Of a stretch of DNA of 64,000 nucleotides, positions 38,678 through 49,038 are shown in pieces. The notes under the pieces were generated by a model. That model was given only the letters and a program-made list of their open reading frames with translations, ran no database searches and was not told the origin of the DNA. The position numbers and the translations under genes were made by a program. The stretch is taken from the NCBI RefSeq assembly GCF_002845745.1, contig NZ_PIUM01000016.1:1-64000 (forward strand), written 5' to 3'. Positions within the stretch are counted from its first letter, which is position 1. Every line of letters starts with the position of its first letter. The stretch is from Telmatospirillum siberiense (GTDB lineage: Bacteria; Pseudomonadota; Alphaproteobacteria; Rhodospirillales; Magnetospirillaceae).

Positions 38678-41600
38678 ATGCGCCTGTTGCCTCGCCACAT
38701 CCATTTTCATGTGAGCATTTCAGCGTTGGTGCTTCTTCTGGTTCTGGCGACGGCGGGCCTCTCCCTGCTCACGGTGGTCGGCGAGAGCGCGCGGACCGCC
38801 AAAAAAACCGCCGAACATCAATTCCGCCAGATCTCCGAACGCGTGCAGGACCGTCTGGCCTCCCTGGTCGGCGAGCTCAGAGAGGAAACCGCCATCCTCG
38901 CCCGGCAACCGGTGCTCGGCGTTCCCATCGAGGATGGACCGAGCCACCCGAGCTTCAGCTTGCTGTCGGCTCTTCTCAAGAACAAGCAGGTCTTTTACTC
39001 GGCCTATTTCGCCCATGACGACGGCAGTTTCCTGCAAGTGATTGCCACCCGGGGCGACGAGCGCATCCTCGATGCCCACAAAGCGCCGCCTGGCACGGTT
39101 CTGATCGTTCGCGCCATTACCCCGACGGCCGACGGCGGCCGTCGGCAGCGCTGGAGCTATTTGGGCGAAGACGATCGAATTCTCGGCCAGACCGATGACG
39201 GAACTTTTTCCTACGATCCCCGCGAGCGCATCTGGTTCCGCATCGCGATGGCCCGATCGATCGCCACCCTCTCGCCTCCCTACCTCTTCGATTCGCTGAA
39301 AGCGCCGGGCATAACCGCCGCCCACCGCCTGGACACCGCCGACGGCGTCGTCGGGGTCGACCTGACATTGAGCGGGCTCCAATCCTTTCTCGATGCGTTC
39401 GAGGTCTCGGCGCATGGCGGCGTCATGCTGCTCGACGACCAATCGAGGATCATGGCCTTCTCCGGCAAAATACCGGAACGTGCCGAGCGGCCGGCACCGA
39501 TGACCGACCTGGCGGCCCTCTCCGGCCGCTATCCGTTCGCCCAGGTCATGGGGGCCGACCCGGATGGCACGAGCCTGCGCGAGGACGACGGGCATCCGCT
39601 CATCGTCTATCGGGCACGCTGGGGCGCGGACACCGCCACCCCCGTCCACCTCGCCATGTTCGCGCCCGAACGCGACTTCACCGGCCATATCGACGTCATG
39701 CGCAGGCACATCCTGATCATCAACGGCATATTGCTGTTGATCGTCCTGCCCGTCGTCTCCTGGTCCGCCAGAAGACTGGCCCATCCGGTCGATCTGCTCG
39801 CCGTCGACGCGGAAAGGATTCGCGGCTGGGACTTCTCCGGCATAACGCCGACGGGCTCCGTCATTTTGGAAATCGATTCGCTGGCCCGGGCTTTCGTCCA
39901 GATGAAACAAAGCCTGATCGAACGGACGCGCAAGCTTGAGAAAACCCAGGAATCGTTGAAAAAACTGGTCGATCTGGCCATCGCCCTCTCGGCGGAAAAG
40001 GATAGCAACCGGTTGATGGAGATGATTCTGAGCGGCGCCAAGGATCTGGCGAGGGCCGACGGAGGGACCGTCTATATCCGCGACGATGATGAATGCATGG
40101 CGTTCCGCATCATGAAGAACGACAGCCTCGGCATCGATTACGGCGCCGATAGCCGCTCTCCCGGCTTCCCCCATGTCCCCTTGTTCGACCGGGACGGCTC
40201 GGAAAATCACCGCAACGTGGTCAGCCTCTCGGTGCATTTGCGGAAATCGACCAATATCGCCGACGCCTACGACGCAGCGGATCAGGAGTTTTCCGGGACC
40301 CGGCAGTTCGATCGGGACCACGGTTACCGCACCATGTCCCTGCTCACCGTTCCCCTGATGCCACGCGGCGGAGAACCGCTGGGCGCCCTGCAACTGATCA
40401 ATGCCATCGACCCCGCCACCGGCGAGATCACGGCATTTTCCCCCGAAATCGAGCGTTTCGTGCAAGCCTTGTCGGCGCTCGCCGCCACCGCCCTCTACAA
40501 CCGTACCCTGCTCGATTCGCAACGGAACCTGGTGAATTCCCTGATCAGGATCCTGGCCGGCGCCATCGACGCGAAAAGCCCCTACACCGGGGCCCATTGC
40601 GAACGGGTCCCCGAACTCGCCTTCATGCTGGCCAAGGAAGCCTGCGAAACGACAAGCGGACCCCTCGCCCATTTCCGTTTCGACACCGAGGAGCAATGGG
40701 ACGAATTCCGCATCGGAGCCTGGCTCCACGACTGCGGCAAGGTCACCACGCCTGAATATGTGATCGACAAGGCCACCAAGCTGGAAACCATCCACAACCG
40801 TATTCATGAAATCCGCACGCGCTTCGAAGTCCTGTGGCGCGACGCCGAGATCACCGCACTGCAGACAAGGCTGGACGGAGGCGATGCCGAGGCGACGGCG
40901 CGCCGTTTGGAGGAGCGGCGCCAATCGCTGGTGGACGATTTCGCTTTCGTCGCCGCCTGCAACATCGGTGGCGAATTCATGGATCCGCAGAAAATCGAAC
41001 GGCTGAAAGCTGTCGCCCGACAGCCCTGGATACGCCATTTCGACGACCGGTTGGGCCTGTCGCATGGCGAGCTGTCCCGCCTGGCCTCGACGCCCCCGCT
41101 GCCGGTTCCCGCCGGAGAAACGCTGCTGTCCGACAAGCCCGAACACATCTTCGCCCGCATGGGCTCGGAGGGAACCTTCGATGCCCGCTTCGGCTTCAAG
41201 ATGGCCGTTCCCGAGCATCTCTACAATCTGGGGGAGATCTACAATCTGTCGATCAGCCGGGGCACCCTGACCCCCGAGGAGCGCTTCAAGATCAACGAAC
41301 ATATCGTCCACACCATCATCATGCTGGACAGCCTGGAATTTCCGAAACATCTGAAGCGCGTTCCCGAATATGCCGGCACCCACCATGAAACGCTGATCGG
41401 TACGGGCTATCCGCGGCAACTGACCGGCGAACAATTGTCGATCCCGGCCCGTGTCATGGTGATCGCCGATATTTTCGAGGCATTGACGGCGTCCGACCGC
41501 CCTTACAAGAAACCCAAGACATTGTCCGAAGCGGTGGAAATCCTGAGCCAATTCGCCCAGAGGAAACACATCGATCAGGATCTGTTCCGTCTGTTTCTGG

Positions 41601-41692
41601 AAAGCGGCATCCATCGGCGGTACGCGGAAAAATTCCTTTCCGCCGAACAAAACGATACGGTCGACATCGAACGCTATTTAAATGCCTGTTGA
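38678..41692 (+). CDS. Large membrane HD-GYP-like phosphohydrolase with Cache and GAF domains
   Basis: A 1004-residue protein: a membrane helix at about 9-31, a large periplasmic Cache-type domain (about 35-340), a second helix at about 343-365, a HAMP-like stretch, a GAF domain at about 440-600, and a C-terminal HD domain. The HD pair lies in WLHDCGK at about 682. The GYP motif near 909 reads HHETLIGTGYP, lacking the usual Asp, and is separated from HD by about 220 residues instead of about 65. This makes it an unusual HD-GYP relative that may still cleave cyclic di-GMP. GGAAAGAG precedes the ATG at 38678. Confidence 0.88.
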   Translation: MRLLPRHIHFHVSISALVLLLVLATAGLSLLTVVGESARTAKKTAEHQFRQISERVQDRLASLVGELREETAILARQPVLGVPIEDGPSHPSFSLLSALLKNKQVFYSAYFAHDDGSFLQVIATRGDERILDAHKAPPGTVLIVRAITPTADGGRRQRWSYLGEDDRILGQTDDGTFSYDPRERIWFRIAMARSIATLSPPYLFDSLKAPGITAAHRLDTADGVVGVDLTLSGLQSFLDAFEVSAHGGVMLLDDQSRIMAFSGKIPERAERPAPMTDLAALSGRYPFAQVMGADPDGTSLREDDGHPLIVYRARWGADTATPVHLAMFAPERDFTGHIDVMRRHILIINGILLLIVLPVVSWSARRLAHPVDLLAVDAERIRGWDFSGITPTGSVILEIDSLARAFVQMKQSLIERTRKLEKTQESLKKLVDLAIALSAEKDSNRLMEMILSGAKDLARADGGTVYIRDDDECMAFRIMKNDSLGIDYGADSRSPGFPHVPLFDRDGSENHRNVVSLSVHLRKSTNIADAYDAADQEFSGTRQFDRDHGYRTMSLLTVPLMPRGGEPLGALQLINAIDPATGEITAFSPEIERFVQALSALAATALYNRTLLDSQRNLVNSLIRILAGAIDAKSPYTGAHCERVPELAFMLAKEACETTSGPLAHFRFDTEEQWDEFRIGAWLHDCGKVTTPEYVIDKATKLETIHNRIHEIRTRFEVLWRDAEITALQTRLDGGDAEATARRLEERRQSLVDDFAFVAACNIGGEFMDPQKIERLKAVARQPWIRHFDDRLGLSHGELSRLASTPPLPVPAGETLLSDKPEHIFARMGSEGTFDARFGFKMAVPEHLYNLGEIYNLSISRGTLTPEERFKINEHIVHTIIMLDSLEFPKHLKRVPEYAGTHHETLIGTGYPRQLTGEQLSIPARVMVIADIFEALTASDRPYKKPKTLSEAVEILSQFAQRKHIDQDLFRLFLESGIHRRYAEKFLSAEQNDTVDIERYLNAC

Positions 41693-41701
41693 TAAATTAT
41701 C
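41691..41701. repeat. GATAAATTATC palindrome, one of three copies
   Basis: This 11-mer overlaps the stop codon of the HD phosphohydrolase gene. The others are at 10333-10343 and, on the opposite strand, at 37730-37740, where it abuts the DeoR stop codon. The two stop-codon copies share about 18 bases (GTTGATAAATTATC[A/G]AATC). An 11-mer with nine A or T is rare in this GC-rich sequence. Confidence 0.5.
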
Positions 41702-41770
41702 AAATCGACAGGCCCTTGAGCCTGAGCGGCATTTGAGCCCGCTTAAGCGGAGCGGAAGCGTCATATAGAA

Positions 41771-41811
41771 CCTTAGGGAAGGACGCGATTATTTCGCGAC
41801 AAGCCCTAAGG
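41771..41811. terminator. Two-step hairpin between HD phosphohydrolase and kinase genes
   Basis: Outer arms CCTTAGGG/CCCTAAGG (41771-41778, 41804-41811) enclose an inner CGCGA/TCGCG stem (41784-41788, 41794-41798). It lies 52 bases before the hybrid kinase start. It could end the upstream transcript or act in the kinase leader; there is no T run. Confidence 0.4.
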
Positions 41812-41862
41812 CCCGGTCCCGCCGCTTGATCCCGGCGGCGACGTCACCATAATGAGAGCGAC

Positions 41863-43656
41863 ATGAGCACCCGCGGCCCCGATATCTCCTGGACCGGCGA
41901 ATTCCAAGACCCCGCCGCGGAATCCCTGTATCAGGCGAAAGCCGGATTGCGGACGGCGGCGGGCGCGCGCCTTTGCATCCTTGGCACGACGGTGACCTGC
42001 CTGGGCTTCATTCCCCTCGATTTCCTCATGCTGCAGGGCGAGCGGCAAATCCTGTTCTTTCTGATCGATCGGCTTTTTATCGGTGTGGCGGGCCTGCTGG
42101 CGATGATCGCGATGTCGCGCGCCCGGACCGACCGGGGCGTCACCATCGTCACCCACCTCCATCAATATGTTTTCTTCCTGTTCAACGCCATGGTCTTCGC
42201 CCACCCGGTATTGAACCGGTACGGCGGCATGATGTTTCCGATGATCGCCCTGTCGCTGTGGATGTGCCTGCCCGGATCGTTCCGGGCCGTCGCCCTGCTG
42301 ACCGGCTACGCGGTGGCCATCAGCCTGCTGTGCTGGGAGACATTGCGGCCGGTTTCGGAAAGCCTCCTCGACATCTCCATCGTCGTCTCGCTGACCCTCG
42401 TCACATATGTGGTGGGCGCGATCGCCCGGGCCCAATCCAATCGCATGCGCCACGAGGAATACCGGCATATCGAGCGGGAGCGGCAAATCAACCAGACCCT
42501 GCAGGAAGCGAAGGAGGCCGCCGAGGCCGGAGCCCGGGCCAAGGCGTCGTTCCTGGCCATGATGAGCCATGAGATCCGCACGCCGATGAACGGAATTCTG
42601 GGGATGGCTGGCCTGCTCAGGGGTTGTCCTCTCGACGACGAGGCCCGGGAATATGCGGATACCATCGCCCAATCCTCCGAGACCCTGCTCGACGTGCTGG
42701 ACAGCATTCTTGATTTTTCCAAACTCGATGCCGAACGGCTGGACCTCGACATTTCGGACTGCGATCTGGCGCACCTCGTCTCCGGCGTCATCGACCTGAT
42801 GACCGCCGGGGCACGGCAAAAAGGACTTTATCTGAGACTGGTCATCAACCCGGACGTGCCGAGCCTGGTCAGAACCGACCCTCTGCGCATTCGCCAGGTT
42901 CTGCTCAATCTCATTGGGAACGCCATCAAATTCACCCTGGAGGGCGGTGTCAGTCTCACGCTTGGCGTCGTGTCGGACACACCGGAGCGGAAGCGAATCC
43001 GTTTCCTGGTGTCCGACACCGGCATCGGCATCGACGACACCGCCCGGCAAAGGCTCTTCACCGAATTCACCCAGGCGGATTCCTCCATTTCCCGGCGATT
43101 CGGCGGCACCGGGCTCGGACTGGCCATCTGCCGGAAGCTTGTGGAACTGATGGAGGGAACCATCACGGTGGAGAGCGAGGCGGGAAAAGGCAGCCGCTTC
43201 ATCGTCGAAATTCCGATGGCGGCCGGCGAAGGCGCCTTCGTCCAGCCGGCCCGCGTCACCGCCTCCATCCGCCCATTGAAAATCCTGGTTGCCGAGGATG
43301 ACCCGACCAACCGCAAGCTGATCAGCGTCCTGCTCGATCGTGGAGGACATACGGTCGAGGTGGTTCCCGATGGAGCCGAGGCGGTCGCAGCCATCCGGGA
43401 ACGCTCCTTCGACCTTGTGCTCATGGATATGCGCATGCCGGTCGTTGACGGCCTGGAAGCCTGCCGGCGGATTCGCGCCCTGCCCGGCGAAACGGGCAAG
43501 GTTCCCGTCATCGCCCTGACGGCCAACGCCCTGCGCGAGGACGAAGAGGCCTGCCGCAACGCCGGGATGGACGATTACCTGGCGAAACCGTTCAGCCCGG
43601 CCCGGCTGACGGCCGTCCTGCTTCGCAATGTCGGCGAAGGGCCGAACGGCGCCTGA
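41863..43656 (+). CDS. Hybrid sensor histidine kinase
   Basis: A 597-residue hybrid kinase with about six hydrophobic helices in the first 195 residues. A coiled linker follows, then HisKA with the phospho-His in [10 protein letters not shown] at about 235. HATPase_c has [17 protein letters not shown] and GGTGLGLAI boxes. The C-terminal receiver (about 470-590) has its acceptor Asp in LVLMDMRMP at about 521 and a KPF Lys. It lacks an Hpt domain. A separate Hpt protein at 46197-46889 and an OmpR-type regulator at 47001-47681 lie downstream and could complete a phosphorelay. It resembles the kinase at 22325-24103. Confidence 0.92.
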   Translation: MSTRGPDISWTGEFQDPAAESLYQAKAGLRTAAGARLCILGTTVTCLGFIPLDFLMLQGERQILFFLIDRLFIGVAGLLAMIAMSRARTDRGVTIVTHLHQYVFFLFNAMVFAHPVLNRYGGMMFPMIALSLWMCLPGSFRAVALLTGYAVAISLLCWETLRPVSESLLDISIVVSLTLVTYVVGAIARAQSNRMRHEEYRHIERERQINQTLQEAKEAAEAGARAKASFLAMMSHEIRTPMNGILGMAGLLRGCPLDDEAREYADTIAQSSETLLDVLDSILDFSKLDAERLDLDISDCDLAHLVSGVIDLMTAGARQKGLYLRLVINPDVPSLVRTDPLRIRQVLLNLIGNAIKFTLEGGVSLTLGVVSDTPERKRIRFLVSDTGIGIDDTARQRLFTEFTQADSSISRRFGGTGLGLAICRKLVELMEGTITVESEAGKGSRFIVEIPMAAGEGAFVQPARVTASIRPLKILVAEDDPTNRKLISVLLDRGGHTVEVVPDGAEAVAAIRERSFDLVLMDMRMPVVDGLEACRRIRALPGETGKVPVIALTANALREDEEACRNAGMDDYLAKPFSPARLTAVLLRNVGEGPNGA

Positions 43657-43831
43657 TCCCACCAACAGCGGAGAGGAAGAAGCCCTTTGATCAAGATGTC
43701 ATACCCCTATAATCTTGTCGCAGTGTCCTCAAACGGGGACTCCCAGCCGTCCGCAGCAACTATATGCTCAAGAATATGCATTTGCGTCCTTAGATTTTGG
43801 GCTGCCACTCCATCTAAAAATGGAAAACGCA

Positions 43832-45895
43832 ATGAAACTGCGCACGAAAATAATGATCGCCAACATATCCACCGGAGCGCTCGGCATCGTTCTTTCCGGC
43901 TTCATTGCCTGGACAGCGGTTTCCGATCTGTCTCGGCAGACGGCAGCGGCCAATTCCATACGGGCGTTCGAACCAACTTTGCATCTGGCCGGTCTTTTGC
44001 TCACTGAACGTAATGCGTGGTCGACACCGCTGATTACGCCGACGCCAGCCACGACGGAGGCCCAGACCGCTGTGGAAAAAGCGGTCGCTGTCACCGATAA
44101 GAAATTGAGTGAAGCCATTATGGCAGCCAAAGAGGCCGGTCTGCCAACTGCGGATTTGGAGGCTGCCGCCGCGATCTTGACGCGCGTCCGCTCCGAAGCC
44201 AAAGAAGCAATGGTCAGACCCAAGGCTGAACGGCCTGCCAATGCCTTGGCGGATTCGGTGGACGGTTTTGAACGGGTTGTGGCATCGACGGAAAAGGCGA
44301 CCACCTCTTCTTATCGCGCCATTCTGGCCAGGGCTCCCGACTTGGGCAAGACGATTGAGCTGGCCCTGATGGCCCAAGACATGCGAAATGTCGATGGTGC
44401 CCGCTCGGCCAATCTAGGGATTTTCGTACGCAGGCAGCCGTTCTCGCCCGAACGCATCGTGACCAGCACAGAGCTGACCGGCAAAGTGGCGTTGCTGTGG
44501 CAGAACATCGGCAAGGCCGTTCAAAATCTTGGGAACCCCGTAAAACTCGCCAACGCCATGGCACATGTGCAGAACTCGGTGATGACCGAGGGGGAGACGC
44601 GCTACGCGGCGGTTCTTGATGCGGCCCGAAATGGTCGGGACTCGCCGGTCGACCAGTCCGTCTGGCCGAATTGGACGACGCCCATGCTGAACAACTTGTT
44701 TGTCCTGCGGGATGCGGCCCTCGAAACCGCCAAAGACATGAACGATCTGGCCATCCGCAACGCCTGGTTTCGCCTGTCCATTTCTCTCGCCATCTTGGCT
44801 CTTGCGTGTTTGATGTCGGGAGGAAGCATCATCTATCTGTCGCATCAGGTCATTAATCAATTGGCACGATTGACCATCGTGATGGGGCGGTTGGCCGACC
44901 ACGAATTGGATGTGGAAATCCCCGGCCTTTCGCGAAGCGACGAAATAGGCGCCATGGCGAGCGCCTTGCAGGTCTTCCGTGACAATTCGCTCAGGGCTGA
45001 CCGCTTGGCGGCCGACAGGGACAAAGAGCAGGCAGCCCGCGAGGCCCGAGCCAAGACACTGGAAGATCTGGCGCGCCAATTCGATCACAGTGTCTCAGAC
45101 GTTCTGGATACGGTGGGAAATGCCTTGAACGATCTCGACAGAACGGCGCAGACGATGTCGGCGAATTCTCTGCAGACCACCCACCAGGCGACCAGCGTTG
45201 CGGCGGCGTCGGAAGCGGCATCAGCCAGCGTGCAGACGGTGGCTTCGGCGGCCGAGGAACTGTCCTCGTCGATCGCCGAGATCGCACGCCAGGTCGAGCA
45301 GTCCAGTCGCGTTTCTCAGGCCGCGTCGGACGAAGCCGATCACACCAACGACGTGGTCAAGGGGCTGGCGGAAACCTCGACGCGCATCGGTGATGTGGTG
45401 AAACTGATCAATGATATTGCCAGCCAAACCAATCTGCTGGCCTTGAACGCCACCATCGAAGCGGCGCGCGCCGGCGATGCCGGCAAGGGATTCGCCGTCG
45501 TCGCAGGTGAGGTCAAAAGCCTGGCCAATCAAACGGCGCGAGCGACCGAGGAAATCAGCGCGCAGATCGATGCCGTACAAGGCGCCACCCAGCAGGCGGT
45601 GACGGCCATCGGCGGCATCGTCAAACGTATTCAAGAGATCAATCAGATCTCCGCCGCCATTGCCTCAGCCGTCGAGGAACAATCGGCAGCAACGGCGGAG
45701 ATCGCCCGCAATGTTCAGCAAGCAGCCTCGGGCACGCAAGAGGTCTCTTCGACCATCGGCAACGTGAAGCATGCGGCGGCGGAAACCGGAACGGCAGCCG
45801 AATTGGTCTTGTCATCATCGGAAACCCTATCGCAGGGCTCCAATCAGTTGAAGACGACGGTGAGTGACTTCTTGCAAGGGGTCCGTGCCGCCTGA
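43832..45895 (+). CDS. Methyl-accepting chemotaxis protein with helical sensor domain
   Basis: A chemoreceptor of about 687 residues: a membrane helix at about 10-30, a roughly 290-residue helical periplasmic domain, a second helix near 320-345, HAMP, and a signalling domain with its tip near 530. From HAMP onward it closely matches the receptor at 298-2397, including long identical stretches such as the one containing [15 protein letters not shown]. The sensor domains by contrast have diverged beyond easy alignment. The ATG at 43832 is chosen because GGAAAA precedes it; the ATG at 43820 is an alternative. Its base composition is slightly richer in A+T than its neighbours. Confidence 0.92.
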   Translation: MKLRTKIMIANISTGALGIVLSGFIAWTAVSDLSRQTAAANSIRAFEPTLHLAGLLLTERNAWSTPLITPTPATTEAQTAVEKAVAVTDKKLSEAIMAAKEAGLPTADLEAAAAILTRVRSEAKEAMVRPKAERPANALADSVDGFERVVASTEKATTSSYRAILARAPDLGKTIELALMAQDMRNVDGARSANLGIFVRRQPFSPERIVTSTELTGKVALLWQNIGKAVQNLGNPVKLANAMAHVQNSVMTEGETRYAAVLDAARNGRDSPVDQSVWPNWTTPMLNNLFVLRDAALETAKDMNDLAIRNAWFRLSISLAILALACLMSGGSIIYLSHQVINQLARLTIVMGRLADHELDVEIPGLSRSDEIGAMASALQVFRDNSLRADRLAADRDKEQAAREARAKTLEDLARQFDHSVSDVLDTVGNALNDLDRTAQTMSANSLQTTHQATSVAAASEAASASVQTVASAAEELSSSIAEIARQVEQSSRVSQAASDEADHTNDVVKGLAETSTRIGDVVKLINDIASQTNLLALNATIEAARAGDAGKGFAVVAGEVKSLANQTARATEEISAQIDAVQGATQQAVTAIGGIVKRIQEINQISAAIASAVEEQSAATAEIARNVQQAASGTQEVSSTIGNVKHAAAETGTAAELVLSSSETLSQGSNQLKTTVSDFLQGVRAA

Positions 45896-46196
45896 GGCCA
45901 GCCGCCGGTCTGGTCATCGGCGTGGATGAAGCGGCAGGCGCGAATGTGAGGTGATGGCGGGTGCGGCGAGCGAATTGGCGCCCTCGTGGCCTGATGCGAG
46001 ATCTAGACACGCTCGCCCATATCCGCGACGACCGCTTCGCCTTCGCGCCGCTCGTCGAGCTTGGCCTGCCGGTACCGCTTACCCGCAGCCCTTCATTTTC
46101 CCTCCATTGGCGTAATTCCCAGGATCAACTGTTGTTGATGGGATGGAGGGTCTTCGTCCCCTATGCTGTCCGAATCGACATTTCGCGGGAAAAGCC
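45896..46196. other. Intergenic spacer after a chemoreceptor gene
   Basis: About 300 bases. A frame running from 45961 into the next gene in a different phase has no recognisable protein. I see no terminator or other structure. Confidence 0.4.
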
Positions 46197-46889
46197 ATGG
46201 CAACCCGGGACACTCTCGACATTTTGCTGCTGGGAACCGCCTGTGAAGACATGGCCGCCGGGCTGCGCCAGCGGCATTATCGCGTTTTCCCCGTCTCCCG
46301 CACGGAAGCGGCCGTCGCCATGCTTAACGTGCGCGCCTTCGACGTCATCCTTCTGGCCGGCGAGCCTGCCGACATGGGCACCACCGACGCGGTGGTCCGG
46401 CTGCGTGGCGGCATCGGCGCCACCGCCGCCGTGACACCGTTGGTCGTTTGCGATAGCTCGGAACATGGTTCGGAACTGGCGCTGGCCGCGGGAGCCGATC
46501 GCGCCCTCGACACCGAGGCGATCATCGAATGGCTGGCGGGACTGAGTTCCCCGGCAGACGTCGAGGCGAACGACCCTTGTGTCGGTGTGGCTCTGCCCGA
46601 GACGATGACGGGACACAATCTTCTGCGTCTGCTGGGTGAAACGTTGCGCCAGCAACGCGCCGCGCTCGACCCCGCCGTTTTCCGGCCGGAACATCTGGCC
46701 GATATCGCACATCGATTGAAAGGCAGCGCGGCCAATTTCGGCTATGCGGCCTTGGGCAGCGTCGCCAGGGATGCCATGCGTTTTTCCGAAGATCCGCAAC
46801 TGATCGTCGAGTTGGCAGGGAAACTTCGCCTTGAAATAGAAATATCAATAAATGATATTGATCACAGATTGAAATTGGCGAACAAGTAG
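46197..46889 (+). CDS. Pseudoreceiver-Hpt phosphotransfer protein
   Basis: A 230-residue protein. Residues 1-125 follow the CheY fold (LDILLLG, FDVILLAGEPADMG, TPLVVCD), but the acceptor Asp is Ala in LLAGEP and the later Lys is missing, so this half cannot be phosphorylated normally. Residues about 145-230 are an Hpt domain with the phospho-His in IAHRLKGSAANFGY. It likely carries phosphate from a hybrid kinase such as the one at 41863-43656 to a response regulator. The ATG at 46197 has CGGGAAAA upstream. The OmpR-type gene follows on the same strand. Confidence 0.85.
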   Translation: MATRDTLDILLLGTACEDMAAGLRQRHYRVFPVSRTEAAVAMLNVRAFDVILLAGEPADMGTTDAVVRLRGGIGATAAVTPLVVCDSSEHGSELALAAGADRALDTEAIIEWLAGLSSPADVEANDPCVGVALPETMTGHNLLRLLGETLRQQRAALDPAVFRPEHLADIAHRLKGSAANFGYAALGSVARDAMRFSEDPQLIVELAGKLRLEIEISINDIDHRLKLANK

Positions 46890-47000
46890 CCGCAAATGAG
46901 GATAGTACTCATAAATTTAATCCTCCCCCTCTCCTGAGCATTGCTCCGCGCAGGAAAGCAGCCTAATCTGGAATTCTTCAAAAACAACATTAAACAGCTC

Positions 47001-47681
47001 ATGCCAAGCGTTCTTGTCGTCGAGGATTCCCCGGAACTTTTGTGCATGATTACGGACTATCTCCAAGGAGAAGGTCTGCAAGTCTGGCCCGCCGCCAGCA
47101 TCGCCGAGATGGAGCGCCGCTTGAGTTCCGTTACGCCCGGCGTCATCCTGCTCGACGTCAACCTTCCCGACGGCGACGGCATTTTGCAGGCCAAACGGCT
47201 CAGTCTGGGCGAGCGATGCGGACTGATCTTCATCACCAGTCGGGACACCTCCGAGGACATCATTGCCGGGCTGGACGCCGGCGGCGACGATTACGTGACG
47301 AAGCCGCTTAGCCTGCCGGCGCTTCACGCCCGCATTCGCAGCGTACTCCGCCGCACGCGCGAAACCGTGCTGACCTTCGACGGCTGGATTCTCGATCTGA
47401 TCCGTCGCGAGTTTTTCACGCCCGACGGCAATCTGATGCCTCTGACATCGGGCGAGTTCAATATTCTGGCAGCGCTCGCGGCATCCCGGCCGCAGCCTGT
47501 CGACCGCGATTATCTGCTCGACGTCATCAGCAACCGCGATCCCCGGGATGTCAGCGACCACACGGTCGACACGCTGATCGCCCGTCTGCGGCGCAAGATG
47601 CGCGGCGTCACCTCGGCCGAGTTGCCGATCGTCACCGTCCGAGGCATGGGCTACGCCCTGATTTCCCGGGAAAGCCGCTGA
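47001..47681 (+). CDS. OmpR/PhoB-type response regulator
   Basis: A 226-residue regulator with an intact receiver: acidic pair in VVEDS, acceptor Asp in VILLDVNLPDGDG at about 52, ITSRD, and the Lys in VTKPL. A C-terminal winged helix follows (TSGEFNILAALA, VDTLIARLRRKM, VTVRGMGYAL). It should bind DNA as a dimer when phosphorylated. No kinase gene is directly adjacent; the Hpt protein just upstream is the likely donor. The ATG at 47001 begins the conserved domain, and an upstream in-frame extension is unlikely. Its targets are unknown. Confidence 0.9.
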   Translation: MPSVLVVEDSPELLCMITDYLQGEGLQVWPAASIAEMERRLSSVTPGVILLDVNLPDGDGILQAKRLSLGERCGLIFITSRDTSEDIIAGLDAGGDDYVTKPLSLPALHARIRSVLRRTRETVLTFDGWILDLIRREFFTPDGNLMPLTSGEFNILAALAASRPQPVDRDYLLDVISNRDPRDVSDHTVDTLIARLRRKMRGVTSAELPIVTVRGMGYALISRESR

Positions 47682-47700
47682 TCGGGAAGAACCGCCTTTT

Positions 47701-49038
47701 CTATTCGGCCGCCAGGAATCCATCCCGTTCGATATGGGGCAGGAACAGCCACAAGGCCGCCGCGCGCGCCACCATGAAAATCAGGAATGACGCCCACAGG
47801 CCATGATTGCCGAACATTTCCGGCAGGCTGCTCGCGGCGAGCAAAAAGGACAGCATGGCGAACATCATGCCGTTGCGCATGTCGCGTGTCCGCGTCGCCC
47901 CGATAAAAAAGCCGTCGAGCTGAAAACTCCACACCGATACCAGCGGAGACGCCACCGCCCAGGGCAGAAAGGCAATGGCGGCCTGACGAACGGGCGCGTT
48001 GTCGGTCAGTCCCCGCACGATGAGAGATCCAGCCAGCGCATAGACCAGAGAGAACAGACCGGCGGTCAACACCGCCCATTGCGTCGAAACACGAATCACC
48101 CGCCGATAGGAGGTCCGCTCCCCCGCTCCGATCGCGGCCCCCACCAGGGCTTCACCCGCCTGGGCGAAACCATCCAGAAGATAGGCCATCACCGTCTGCA
48201 GCGTCAAAAGCACGGCATTGGCCGCCAGGATGACATCGCCCTGCCGGGAACCGGCGTGGGTGAACCAAGTAAAGCAGACGATCAGACACAACGTGCGCAG
48301 AAAAATATCGGCATTCGCCGCCATCAACCGCCGCAAGGCGCTAAACGCAAGCAACCGCCGCCAACGGAGCGTCGGGAGGTTTTCCGCACGCAATCGCCAC
48401 AAGATGGCGACGCCGGCGACGAATCCGGCCGTGTCGGCCAACGCAGTAGCACTTCCCAGGCCGACAAGATCGAGATTGAGACCATAGACCAAGCCGACCG
48501 CCAAGATGACGTTGACCGCATTGATCACCCCCTGCACCAGCAGGGCCAGTCCGGTTCGCTGGCATCCCAGCAAATAACCAAGAATGACGAAATTGGCGAG
48601 CGTCAAGGGGACCGACCATAAGCGCGCGGCGATGTAGCCCGACGCGGCCTCGCTGACGACCGCGCCGCCCCCGAAAAGGCGGACCGCCGTCGCGGTCAGC
48701 GGGCCCTTGACGGCGAGAAGCACCGCTCCGGCGCAAACCGCCAGGATCAGGGCCCGGAGCAGATGATCGCGCAACGCCGTCTGGTCCTGTGCTCCATAGG
48801 CGGTCGCCACCAGTCCGGTGGTGGACATCCGAAGGAAGCCTAATCCCCAGAAAACGATATTGAAGAACAGGCCACCGAGCGCAGCACCGCCCAACGAAGC
48901 GGCCCCGGACAAATGGCCGGCAATCGCCGTGTCCACGGTCGACAACATCGGCTGCGTCAGATTGGCGGCGATAATCGGTACCGCCAGTTTCAAGACGCGG
49001 CGATGCCACGACCAGGCGTCAGGAACCGGAATCGTCAT
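47701..49038 (-). CDS. MATE family multidrug efflux transporter
   Basis: A 445-residue membrane protein with 12 hydrophobic helices in two related halves. The N-terminal stretch VPIIAANLTQPMLSTVDTAIAGHL is typical of the DinF branch of the MATE family. It expels organic cations or other toxic compounds in exchange for protons or sodium. The ATG at 49038 has GCGGGGA directly upstream. It is convergent with the OmpR-type regulator gene (19-base gap) and divergent from the FMN dehydrogenase gene. No local regulator is evident. Confidence 0.92.
   Translation of the reverse strand: MTIPVPDAWSWHRRVLKLAVPIIAANLTQPMLSTVDTAIAGHLSGAASLGGAALGGLFFNIVFWGLGFLRMSTTGLVATAYGAQDQTALRDHLLRALILAVCAGAVLLAVKGPLTATAVRLFGGGAVVSEAASGYIAARLWSVPLTLANFVILGYLLGCQRTGLALLVQGVINAVNVILAVGLVYGLNLDLVGLGSATALADTAGFVAGVAILWRLRAENLPTLRWRRLLAFSALRRLMAANADIFLRTLCLIVCFTWFTHAGSRQGDVILAANAVLLTLQTVMAYLLDGFAQAGEALVGAAIGAGERTSYRRVIRVSTQWAVLTAGLFSLVYALAGSLIVRGLTDNAPVRQAAIAFLPWAVASPLVSVWSFQLDGFFIGATRTRDMRNGMMFAMLSFLLAASSLPEMFGNHGLWASFLIFMVARAAALWLFLPHIERDGFLAAE

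Noticed and set aside
38720-41650. A very long leftward open frame (976 codons) opposite the HD phosphohydrolase gene
   Set aside because: It is a shadow. The opposite strand has clear domains and a ribosome site, and the antisense translation is rich in G, R, D and Q with no recognisable domain. The same holds for long antisense frames opposite 298-2397, 26244-29973 and 41863-43656.
41689-41704. FNR/Anr box (TTGAT-N4-ATCAA) at the HD phosphohydrolase stop
   Set aside because: The half-sites are separated by five bases instead of four, and the site lies at a stop codon.
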